DNA from: Amycolatopsis deserti
GTDB lineage: Bacteria > Actinomycetota > Actinomycetes > Mycobacteriales > Pseudonocardiaceae
Length of the DNA stretch: 64,000 nt
Direction: 5' to 3'
Assembly (NCBI RefSeq): GCF_014653945.1
Contig: NZ_BNAU01000001.1
Location: forward strand, 186,001 to 250,000
The notes under the pieces were generated by a model. It saw only the letters and a list, made by a program, of their open reading frames with translations. It was not told where the DNA came from and searched no databases. Positions 26,314 through 34,165 of this stretch are shown here, piece by piece. Numbering within the stretch: position 1 is the stretch's first letter; every line of letters starts with the position of its first letter. The position numbers and the translations under genes are program-made.

Positions 26314-26477
26314 ATCAGCGTGACCACAACGCGGAACCGGCCGAGGGCGGCGATCCGGCGTGCTGGCTCGCGCGGGTGTGCCCGGACTGCGGCCTGGTCG
26401 CCGACGTCGACCCGCCGACCGTGTGCCGGCGCTGCGGCGCCCGCCTCGAGGGCGAGGATTTCCTGAGCGGACGCTGA
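26310..26477 (+). CDS. Tiny zinc-ribbon protein
   Basis: A 55-residue protein starting at a GTG that overlaps the regulator's stop codon. It carries two CxxC pairs, VCPDCG and VCRRCG, 14 residues apart, which make a typical zinc ribbon, with an acidic tail (LEGEDFLSGR). The tight coupling suggests that it works with the cysteine-rich regulator, for instance as a partner or metal-binding accessory, but nothing shows this directly. Confidence 0.75.
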   Translation: MNQRDHNAEPAEGGDPACWLARVCPDCGLVADVDPPTVCRRCGARLEGEDFLSGR

Positions 26478-26525
26478 GTTCGCGAACCTGCGTCCGCACC
26501 GCCGGAGTCGCTAGATTGGCGCCCC

Positions 26526-27581
26526 GTGACCACCCTCGCGGAGTTGCCGCTGACCGGCTGGTGGCCGGTGCGCCTCCTGCTGCTCGTCGCGTTCGTCGTG
26601 GCCGCGCTGCTGGCGTGGTGGGTGCGCCGGCTATGGGTGCGGGCCGGCCTGGTCACCGTCGCCGTCGCGCTGGCCCTGCTGAACGTGCTGGCCGTGGTCA
26701 ACGCCTCCTACGGCTACTACCTCACCCTCGGCCAGGCGATCGGGCTGCCCGGCCGGGACGCCGCCTCCCTGCGGCAGCTCGAGCGCACCGGCATCCCCGG
26801 TGAGGGCCAGCTCATCACCATCACGATCCCCGGCCCGACCTCCCACTTCGCCGCCCGCCCCGCGCAGGTCTACCTCCCGCCGGCGTGGTTCGCCCGCCCC
26901 CGCCCGAAACTGCCCGTCGTGATGCTGCTGCACGGCACCCCCGGTGCGCCGGGGGACTGGTCCGACGGCGGGGGCGCCACGGCCACGCTGGACAGTTGGG
27001 CCGCCGCCCACGGCGGCACCGCGCCGATCGTGGTGATGCCCGACATCAACGGCGCTTTCGACGCCGACACCGAATGCGTCGGCCCGGCCGAGACCTACCT
27101 GACCCGGGACGTGCCCGCGTTCGTCGCCGGCCGGTTCTTCACCCGGCCACCCGGCCGGCACTGGGCCGTCGCCGGGCTGTCCGAAGGCGGTTCCTGCGCG
27201 GTCACGCTCGCGTTGCGCCACTCGGACACCTTCAGCGCCTTCGCCGATTTCAGCGGTCTGGCCGGGCCCCGCTCCGGCGACGGCAACGACGTCGGCGACA
27301 CCGTCCCGGCGCTCTTCGATGGCTCCACAACGGACTTCGACGCCCACGAGCCGGGCTGGTTGCTGGCTCACGGGCGTTATCCCGGCACCGGCGGGTGGTT
27401 CGAGGTCGGCGACGCCGACGACGATCCGCTCGCCGCCGCCCGCGCGCTGGAGCCGATGGCCGCCCGCGCCGGGATCGACACCCACCTGGTCGTGGTCTCC
27501 GGCGGCGGGCACGACTTCTTCCTGTGGCGCCAGGCGTTCGCCGACGCGCTGCCGTGGCTCGTCGCCCGCGTGTCCGGGTGA
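26526..27581 (+). CDS. Membrane-anchored esterase (Ag85/FrmB-like fold)
   Basis: A 351-residue protein with two or three N-terminal membrane segments (residues about 14-65) followed by an external alpha/beta hydrolase domain of the putative-esterase (esterase D/mycolyltransferase) type. The block VVMLLHGTPGAPGDW is near residue 135, the nucleophile motif GLSEGG near residue 218 and the histidine in SGGGHDFFLWR near residue 323. The start is GTG. It converges on a second esterase of the same kind at 27582-28688, and a third one precedes LysX; all three probably act on envelope lipids. Confidence 0.85.
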   Translation: MTTLAELPLTGWWPVRLLLLVAFVVAALLAWWVRRLWVRAGLVTVAVALALLNVLAVVNASYGYYLTLGQAIGLPGRDAASLRQLERTGIPGEGQLITITIPGPTSHFAARPAQVYLPPAWFARPRPKLPVVMLLHGTPGAPGDWSDGGGATATLDSWAAAHGGTAPIVVMPDINGAFDADTECVGPAETYLTRDVPAFVAGRFFTRPPGRHWAVAGLSEGGSCAVTLALRHSDTFSAFADFSGLAGPRSGDGNDVGDTVPALFDGSTTDFDAHEPGWLLAHGRYPGTGGWFEVGDADDDPLAAARALEPMAARAGIDTHLVVVSGGGHDFFLWRQAFADALPWLVARVSG

Positions 27582-28688
27582 TCAGCCCGTGAAGGCGTCG
27601 CCGGCGAACACCAGCATGTAGGGCAGCGTCGCGCGGGCGGTGCGCCAGGTGTGGGTGAGGCCGGGTTCGACGTGCACCACGGTCCGCTGCCCGTCGGCGG
27701 CCAGCTCACCGGCCAGCTCCCGCGCCCGGGCCACGTCGCCGCCGTCGTGCGAACCGGCCGCGAGGAACACCGCCACCGGGGCGGGGAACACCATGCCGCG
27801 CAGGTAGTCCCGCGGTGTGTTCCGCTCGATCGCCGCGCGGTCGCCGTGGAACTCCGCCCGCACGTCCCCGGGCGTGTCGTAGGGCAGGGTCAGCAGCAGC
27901 ACGCCGAACTCGCCGAGGTGGTGCAGTCCGGTGTTCAGCGCGGCGAACGCCCCGCCGGACATCCCGCCCAGGGCACGGGCGTTCCGGTCCCTGATCGTGC
28001 GGTACCGAGCGTCCACAGCGGACACGACCGGGCCGGAGAGGAACGTCTCCAGGCGCGGACCACCGGTCACGTCCAGCCCCTCCCAGTCGCGCTCGGGCCG
28101 CCCGGCGGTCAGGTCGACGCTCACCACGATCATCGGCGGGATCGCCCGGTCCCGGTACAGCCGGTCCAGCGCGCCCGGGGCGTCGCCCGCGGTCAGCCAG
28201 TCCTGCGCGGAGCCGAACGGATAGCCGTGCACGAGGTACACCACCGGGTAGGCGCGCCCCGAATTCGCGTAGCCCGGCGGCAGCAACACGTAAGTCCGGC
28301 CGGCGGGAACGCCGTCGGCCGGATCGGCCAGATCGAACGAGTCCAGCGAAGGCGCACCGACATCGGCCGGAACGGCCCGGTCGCCGCTCTCGTCCACCAA
28401 CCGGCCCAGCGCGCGGCCGGGCGCGCCGCCGCGGTCCAGGAGCACCGCCAGGTCGTGCCCGGTGCGGATGTACCCGACGTAGGTGTTGAGCCCGGTCAGG
28501 CCCGCGGCCACCGCGCAGCACACGGCGGCGATCACGGCCCGCCGCCGCGCGCGGCGCCACCGCACCGCGATCCCCGCCAGCACCAGCGCGGCGGTGGCCA
28601 GGCCGAGCCAGATCAGCGGGGACTCCAGCGGCCCCGCGGCGCGGCAGTAGCGAGCCACGTCGGCCGGGACGACCACGTCGGTGGTCAT
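27582..28688 (-). CDS. Membrane-anchored esterase (putative-esterase family)
   Basis: A 368-residue protein with two N-terminal membrane segments (LIWLGLATAALVLAGIAV and AVCCAVAAGLTGL) followed by an extracytoplasmic alpha/beta hydrolase domain. Seen are VVYLVHGYPFG, the nucleophile GGMSGGAFA and the histidine in GLTHTWRT. Its ATG overlaps the stop of the response regulator gene by four bases (ATGA), so kinase, regulator and esterase form one unit. The esterase is therefore likely part of, or a target of, that signalling system. Confidence 0.85.
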   Translation of the reverse strand: MTTDVVVPADVARYCRAAGPLESPLIWLGLATAALVLAGIAVRWRRARRRAVIAAVCCAVAAGLTGLNTYVGYIRTGHDLAVLLDRGGAPGRALGRLVDESGDRAVPADVGAPSLDSFDLADPADGVPAGRTYVLLPPGYANSGRAYPVVYLVHGYPFGSAQDWLTAGDAPGALDRLYRDRAIPPMIVVSVDLTAGRPERDWEGLDVTGGPRLETFLSGPVVSAVDARYRTIRDRNARALGGMSGGAFAALNTGLHHLGEFGVLLLTLPYDTPGDVRAEFHGDRAAIERNTPRDYLRGMVFPAPVAVFLAAGSHDGGDVARARELAGELAADGQRTVVHVEPGLTHTWRTARATLPYMLVFAGDAFTG

Positions 28689-29344
28689 GGCGCCGACATC
28701 CGGTACCCGACCCCGCGCAGCGTGTGGATCAGGCCGGGCCCGATTTTGCGCCGCAGGTAGCCGACGTAGACCTCGACGATGTTCTCGTCGCCGTCGTAGT
28801 GCGCGTCCCACACGTGGGTGAGGATCTCCCGTTTGCTCAGCGCCTCGCCGCGCCGCCGGAGCAGGAACTCCAGCAACCCGAACTCGCGCGCGGTCAGCTC
28901 GATCTCGCGGTCGCCGCGGTGCACCGTCCGCGCCGCCGGGTCCAGCCGCAGATCGGCCAGGGTGAGCACGGCCGGCCGCTCCGGCGCGCCGCGCCGCAGC
29001 AGGGCCCGCAGCCGGGCGAGCAGGACCACGTAGGAGAACGGCTTGGTGAGGTAGTCGTCCGCGCCGAGGTCGAAGGCGTCGGCCTCGTCGTACTCGCCGT
29101 CCTTCGCCGTCAGCACCAGCACCGGCGTCCAGTTCTCGCCCTGCCGCAGCCGCTTGAGCACCTCGTAGCCCGACATCCCGGGCAGCATGAGGTCCAGCAC
29201 GACGACGTCGAACGGCTGCTCCCGCGCCAGCCACAGCCCGTCCGGCCCGGTGTGCGCGACCTCGACCGCGAACCCCTCCGCGGTCAGGCCCTTGCGCAGC
29301 GTTTCGGCGAAGGGGCGTTCGTCCTCGACGACCAGCACACGCAT
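28685..29344 (-). CDS. Response regulator (OmpR/PhoB family)
   Basis: A 219-residue response regulator. The receiver domain has the acidic pair in VVEDE, the phosphoacceptor in VVVLDLMLPG near residue 51, TAKD near 79 and the lysine in LTKPFS. The C-terminal winged helix has ELTAREFGLLEFLL and the recognition region ENIVEVYVGYLRRKIG. The ATG overlaps the kinase stop, and its own stop overlaps the esterase start. It probably controls envelope genes in answer to the partner kinase. Confidence 0.95.
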   Translation of the reverse strand: MRVLVVEDERPFAETLRKGLTAEGFAVEVAHTGPDGLWLAREQPFDVVVLDLMLPGMSGYEVLKRLRQGENWTPVLVLTAKDGEYDEADAFDLGADDYLTKPFSYVVLLARLRALLRRGAPERPAVLTLADLRLDPAARTVHRGDREIELTAREFGLLEFLLRRRGEALSKREILTHVWDAHYDGDENIVEVYVGYLRRKIGPGLIHTLRGVGYRMSAP

Positions 29345-30744
29345 CAGGGGTGCCTCCGGCACGGGAGCAGGATGCGGAACTCGGCGCCAGGATAGACCGG
29401 GTCGGCGCCGTCCACGCACTCCGCGCGGCCGCCGTGGCGGGCCGCGATCCCCGCCACGATCGCCAGCCCGAGCCCGGCCGAACCGCCGGTGCCGGCCGTA
29501 CCGTGGTGCCGCGCGTCGTCGCGCCGGACGAACCGCTCGAAGATCCGTTCGCGGTCGGCCACCGGCACCCCGGGGCCGTCGTCGGCGACCGCCACCACGG
29601 CCGTGCCGTCCTCGGTGCCGGTGCGCACGCGGATCCGGCCGGCCGCGTGCTCGGACGCGTTGTCGACCAGGTTGCGGATCGCGCGGCGCAGTTGCGCGGC
29701 GTTACCCGTCACCTTCACCGGCTCGGCGCGGATCTCCACCCGCACCCCGGCGGTGGCGCGCGCCCGCTCTGCCTCGGCGCGGGCGAGGTCGTCCAGATCG
29801 ACCTCACCGGAGGGCGGGTGGTCGGTCGCGTCGTCGGTGCGCGCCAGCAGCAGCAGATCGTCCACCAGCTCGCGCAGCCGGCTCGTCTCCCGCGACACCA
29901 CCGCGACCAGTTCGTCCTTGGTCATCGCGTCCGGGTGGTGCTCGGCGACCTCGAGCGCGGTCGCCATGGTGTTGACCGGCGAGCGCAGCTCGTGGCTGGC
30001 GTCGGAGACGAACCGGCGCTGCGCGCCCTGGGCGGAGGCGAGCCGGTCCAGCATCGAGTTCAGGGTCACCGCCAGCCGGTGCACCTCGTCGCGGCCGGGC
30101 GGCACGTCCACCCGCCGTTCCAGATCGCGCGTGGTGATCTCGGAGACCGTGCGGCGCATCCGCTCGACCGGCCGCAACGCCGAACCCACCGCGCGGTGCA
30201 CGGTGAGCGCGGAGATCGCCAGCAACGGCAGCGCCACCGCCGCGAAGAGCAGGGACAGGCGGGTCAGTGCCTCGGTCACCGGGGCCAGCGACCGCGCCGA
30301 CACCACCGTGTAGGGGCCGCCGGGGCCGGCCACACCGGTGGACACCAGCCGGTAGTCCTCGCCGGAGCCGTTCACCGTCACGCTCACCGTCTCCACGATC
30401 TCGTGCCCGGGCGCCGGGCGCACCGGTGTCAGCGGCGGCTGCCCGGCCAGCGCCGGGTCCGCCGTGATCACCCGGCCCCGCGCGTCGAGGACCTGCAGCA
30501 CCGAGGCGGAATCCCCGCTGCCGGCCACGTCGGCGCCGGTCAGGTCGCGCGCGCCCTCCCGCGCGATCTCGTGCACGACCTGACGGCCCGCGCTGCGGGC
30601 GTCCTCGGTGGTGGACTCCTCCAGCGACCAGCCCAGCAGGAGCACCACCGCCGCGCCCGCGACCACGATCGCCGCGACGACGGCGGCCACCGCCACCACC
30701 GTCGTCCGGGTGCGCACACCCAGGCGGGCCAGAACAGCCGACAT
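29344..30744 (-). CDS. Sensor histidine kinase
   Basis: A 466-residue membrane kinase. One transmembrane helix near residues 16-40 is followed by an extracellular sensor domain to about 155, a second helix (LLFAAVALPLLAISAL), a HAMP linker, the H-box SDASHELRSPV, the N-box NLVDNASEHA, and G-boxes DDGPGV and GLGLAIV. The start is ATG 30744. Phosphotransfer to the overlapping response regulator is expected. The signal is unknown. Confidence 0.95.
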   Translation of the reverse strand: MSAVLARLGVRTRTTVVAVAAVVAAIVVAGAAVVLLLGWSLEESTTEDARSAGRQVVHEIAREGARDLTGADVAGSGDSASVLQVLDARGRVITADPALAGQPPLTPVRPAPGHEIVETVSVTVNGSGEDYRLVSTGVAGPGGPYTVVSARSLAPVTEALTRLSLLFAAVALPLLAISALTVHRAVGSALRPVERMRRTVSEITTRDLERRVDVPPGRDEVHRLAVTLNSMLDRLASAQGAQRRFVSDASHELRSPVNTMATALEVAEHHPDAMTKDELVAVVSRETSRLRELVDDLLLLARTDDATDHPPSGEVDLDDLARAEAERARATAGVRVEIRAEPVKVTGNAAQLRRAIRNLVDNASEHAAGRIRVRTGTEDGTAVVAVADDGPGVPVADRERIFERFVRRDDARHHGTAGTGGSAGLGLAIVAGIAARHGGRAECVDGADPVYPGAEFRILLPCRRHP

Positions 30745-30767
30745 GCCAGCAGCGTAGGGAAAGCCGG

Positions 30768-31478
30768 TCACCGCCGCGCCCCGCGCCGGGCCGCCCGCAG
30801 CCGTTCCCGCCGCAGCTCGTCGACCTCCGGCAGCGGCAGATCCGGCGGTGGCGAGCCGGTCACCCAGCCGATGAGCAGATCGGCCAGCGCGGGGTTGCGG
30901 GCCAGGGCCGGGCCGTGCAGGTAGGTCGCCAGCACGTGCCCGGTAACCGCGCCGTCGGTGCCGTCCCCGTTCCCCGTGCCCGTCCGCACCCGCCCCAGCG
31001 GACTGCTGCCCGGTCCCACCGTGGTGACCCCGAGGTGGTTTTCGAACCCGGTCAGCGGACCCGCGCCGCTGTCGGCCACGATTTCGCCGACCGCCCGCCG
31101 CCTGCCCGGCGCGGTGTCCACATCGAGCAGTCCGAGCCCTTCGTGGCGTTTGCCGTCCCCGGACACGAACGACGTGCCCAGGACCTGCAGCCCGGCGCAC
31201 ACGCCGAACACGACCGCGCCCCGCGCGGCGGCCCGCCGCAGGCCCGGGTGCTCGCGCAGGTGCCCGGCGGCCAGCGCCTGTGCCTCGTCCTCGCCGCCGC
31301 CGAGCAGGTAGACGTCGAGACAGTCCGGAACCGGGTCGCCGTAGTGGATCGCCACGACGTCCGCGGGCACGCCACGCCACCGCAGTCGCTGCCGCAGGAC
31401 CACCGCGTTGCCCGAGTCGCCGTAGGTGCCCAGCACGTCCGGCAGGACGAGCCCGATCCGCACCGCCGACTCAGCCAT
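30768..31478 (-). CDS. gatD: Lipid II glutamine amidotransferase subunit GatD
   Basis: A 236-residue class I glutamine amidotransferase of the CobB/CobQ-like group. With MurT it converts D-iso-glutamate of lipid II to D-iso-glutamine. Seen are the family start RIGLVLPDVLGTYGDSGNA, the catalytic cysteine in VFGVCAGLQVLG near residue 94 and the histidine in TYLHGP near residue 189. It overlaps the murT gene by 8 bp, the usual arrangement. Confidence 0.93.
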   Translation of the reverse strand: MAESAVRIGLVLPDVLGTYGDSGNAVVLRQRLRWRGVPADVVAIHYGDPVPDCLDVYLLGGGEDEAQALAAGHLREHPGLRRAAARGAVVFGVCAGLQVLGTSFVSGDGKRHEGLGLLDVDTAPGRRRAVGEIVADSGAGPLTGFENHLGVTTVGPGSSPLGRVRTGTGNGDGTDGAVTGHVLATYLHGPALARNPALADLLIGWVTGSPPPDLPLPEVDELRRERLRAARRGARR

Positions 31479-32736
31479 CGCCGCTCCGCTGTCCGAGCTG
31501 CCGGAACGCGGTGTAGTTCGCGACCAGCTCCACCGGACCCGGCGGCAGGCCGGCGACAGCGCGCACCGGGTCGGCGCAGCGGACGTGCGGCACGCCGGCG
31601 TAGGTCAGCCGGACCGCCAGATCCGCCGACCGCTCCCCGGCCGCCACCACCGGGCGGCCCCGCAGCACCTCGAACGGCACGTCCCACAGCCACGACAGGT
31701 CACGTCCGTCCGCCTCGCGCCCGTTCACGGCGATGACCACCGGTGAGCGGTCGCCGAGCAGCGGCAGGGTTTCCCGCCACCCGGCCGGATTCTTCGCCAG
31801 CAGTACCCGCACCGGGTGCCCGGCCAGGGTGGTCCGCCGGTACCGTCCGGCGACCTCGGTGATCGTCGCCAGGCGGGCACCGGCCGCGGCGGGGTCCACC
31901 CCCAGCAGCGCGGCCGCCGCCACCGCCATGGCCGCGTTGGCCGCGTTGGCCCGGCCGGGCAGCTGCAGCGCGAGCGGGGCCGTGCGGCCCGCGGAGTCCA
32001 CGGCCCGGTCCCCGGCCAGCACCCAGTCCGGGCGGGGCCGCGCCAGCCCGCACCGGCACCGCCAGGCGGGACCGTCGTGCTGGATCGGGCGCCCGCAGCG
32101 CCCGCACGCCAGCGCGTCCGCGGTCCAGGACCCGCCCGCGCTCACCCACACGGGCCGCGCCGAGGCCATGGCGGCCGACGTGGCCAGCGGGTCGTCGCAG
32201 TTGGCGACCACCGCGGTGCCCGGCAGACCGGCCACCGCCGCCCGCAGGCCGCGCTCGACGGCCCGCACCTCGCCGACGCGGTCGAGCTGGTCGCGGCTGA
32301 GGTTGAGCAGCACCAGGCACGCCGGCCGCAGCCGCTGCGCCACGTCGGCGACGTAGTTCTCGTCGACCTCGAGCACCGCGAACGGCGCGTCCGGGCGGTC
32401 CACGAGCGCCGCGATCAGCCCGTCCGGCATGTTCGCGCCGTCCCGGTTCGCGGCCACCGGCCCGAGCGGCTCCAGCACGCGGGTCAGCATCGACGCGGTC
32501 GTGGTCTTGCCGTTCGTGCCGGTCACCAGGACCACCGTGCGGTCGCGGCCCAGGTGGCGCACGACGTCCGGATCCAGCGCCGCCGCGATCCGGCCGCCGA
32601 CGACCCCGCCGGCGCCCGCGCCCGTGCCGCGGGACACGGCGGCGGCCGCGCGGGCGAGCGCGACCGCCACCCGCGTCCGGCGCGGGGGAGCGGTCCGGGC
32701 TCGCCGTTCGGCCTGGACCGGGGAATCCAGGGGCAC
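31471..32736 (-). CDS. murT: Lipid II isoglutaminyl synthase subunit MurT
   Basis: A 421-residue Mur-ligase-like enzyme that activates the iso-glutamate of lipid II with ATP for amidation by GatD. The ATP loop is VTGTNGKTTTASML near residue 71. The MurT-specific zinc ribbon is visible as CGRCGRPI ... WRCRCG near residues 208-230, and the DUF1727 region follows (YRRTTLAGHPVRVLLAKNPAGW). The reading starts at ATG 32736. No other cell-wall gene lies beside the pair. Confidence 0.93.
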   Translation of the reverse strand: MPLDSPVQAERRARTAPPRRTRVAVALARAAAAVSRGTGAGAGGVVGGRIAAALDPDVVRHLGRDRTVVLVTGTNGKTTTASMLTRVLEPLGPVAANRDGANMPDGLIAALVDRPDAPFAVLEVDENYVADVAQRLRPACLVLLNLSRDQLDRVGEVRAVERGLRAAVAGLPGTAVVANCDDPLATSAAMASARPVWVSAGGSWTADALACGRCGRPIQHDGPAWRCRCGLARPRPDWVLAGDRAVDSAGRTAPLALQLPGRANAANAAMAVAAAALLGVDPAAAGARLATITEVAGRYRRTTLAGHPVRVLLAKNPAGWRETLPLLGDRSPVVIAVNGREADGRDLSWLWDVPFEVLRGRPVVAAGERSADLAVRLTYAGVPHVRCADPVRAVAGLPPGPVELVANYTAFRQLGQRSGDG

Positions 32737-32941
32737 GGGCAGGTCTCCTTCGCGGGCGGGGTCGGCTCGGCCCCACTGTGCGCCGCGGACGCTGTGCGGA
32801 CCCTGAGAACGGCAGCGCCGGCCGCGGCGGGCACACCGCCTCCCCGGAGGAGGCTAGCCGGGCGTTCCTGAGTGGACGCTGAACGGCGTCCTGCCTGGTA
32901 GGCGCGCCGGATCGGGACTGGGACGGGGCTAGATTGACCGC

Positions 32942-34165
32942 GTGCACGCTTCCACCATCCGCATCGACACGGCCCCGTTCGTCGTCACCGCGACGGTTGT
33001 CGCGCTCGGCTGCGTCGCCTGGGTCCCGTGGGCCTGGGACCGCTGGCGCCGGCGCGTCGCCGGCCGCGTCACGACGACGGTCGTGGCGGTGGTCGCGGTG
33101 GTGCTCGCGAGCGGGTCGGCGGTGAACGCGGCGGGCAGCTTCTACCCGACGCTCGGGTCGCTGCTGGGCACCTCGCCCGACCCCGCCGAAGGCACGGTCG
33201 CCGAGGCCGGGCCCGACGGGCGGGACCTCGGGCGCGCACTGGGCACGGCGGCCACCCGCGCGGGCGGCGGGCTCGGCTCGCTGGTGCACCTGACCGTCAC
33301 CGGGAAGCGCACCGGCCTCACCCGGGACGTCGACGTCTACCTGCCCGCGGTCTACACCGCGCCGGAGTGGGCCGGCTTCCGGTTCCCGGTCGTGGAGTGG
33401 ATCCCGCACTTCCCCGGCGAACCGCGCCAGGTCGCCACCCTCTACGGCCTGCCGGGCCGGCTCGACGACGCCATCGCCGCGCACCGGCTGCCGCCGGTCG
33501 TGGTGATCGTGCCCGACCCCAACGGCGAACCGCGGCTGACCCACGACTCGGAGTGCGTGGACGCCGCCGGCGGGCCCGCCGACGACACGTTCCTGTCCGC
33601 AGACCTGCGGGCGTGGGCGAGCGACCACCTGCGGGTGCGCACCGACCGCGAGGGCTGGGCCGCGGCCGGGTGGTCCTCCGGCGGGTACTGCGCGCTCGAC
33701 CTCGCCGCCCGGCACCCCCAGTGGTACGCGACCGCGGTCAGCATGAGCGGCTACGACGTGACCCCGCACGACGCCGAGACCGGCGACCTGTTCCACGGCC
33801 GCGAGGACCTGCGCCGCGCCAACGACGTCTCGGCGATCCTGCGCGACCACCCCGCCCCGCTGCGGCTGCTCGTCACCGCCGATGCCTCTGCCGGCGACGA
33901 GTGCGCGGCCCTGCAGCGGTTGCGGGCCGCCGCCACGCCACCTGCCGAGCTGACCACCTGGGTGCTGCCCGCCGCCGGTCACAACCTCGACGCCGTCCGC
34001 GCCGAGCTGCCCGCCGTGCTGGACTGGCTCGACACCCAGCTGGGCAACCCCGTCGCCGGGGCCGCCCCGGGCGCGGCCCAGCAGGACGCGGGCGCCATCC
34101 CGGCGTGGCCCCTGCCCGACACCGGAACCCCCGGAGCGCTCCATGGCACCGACACCAGCCTCTGA
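32942..34165 (+). CDS. Membrane-anchored esterase coupled to LysX
   Basis: A 407-residue protein with two N-terminal membrane segments (residues 13-30 and 44-60) and an external putative-esterase domain: VVVIVPDPNGEPR, the nucleophile GWSSGGYCALD and a C-terminal PAAGHN histidine. It overlaps the lysX start by 23 bp, so the two are co-expressed. Esterases paired with aminoacyl-lipid synthases are known in actinobacteria and may remove the aminoacyl group or help to handle the lipid; that role here is inference. Confidence 0.85.
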   Translation: MHASTIRIDTAPFVVTATVVALGCVAWVPWAWDRWRRRVAGRVTTTVVAVVAVVLASGSAVNAAGSFYPTLGSLLGTSPDPAEGTVAEAGPDGRDLGRALGTAATRAGGGLGSLVHLTVTGKRTGLTRDVDVYLPAVYTAPEWAGFRFPVVEWIPHFPGEPRQVATLYGLPGRLDDAIAAHRLPPVVVIVPDPNGEPRLTHDSECVDAAGGPADDTFLSADLRAWASDHLRVRTDREGWAAAGWSSGGYCALDLAARHPQWYATAVSMSGYDVTPHDAETGDLFHGREDLRRANDVSAILRDHPAPLRLLVTADASAGDECAALQRLRAAATPPAELTTWVLPAAGHNLDAVRAELPAVLDWLDTQLGNPVAGAAPGAAQQDAGAIPAWPLPDTGTPGALHGTDTSL

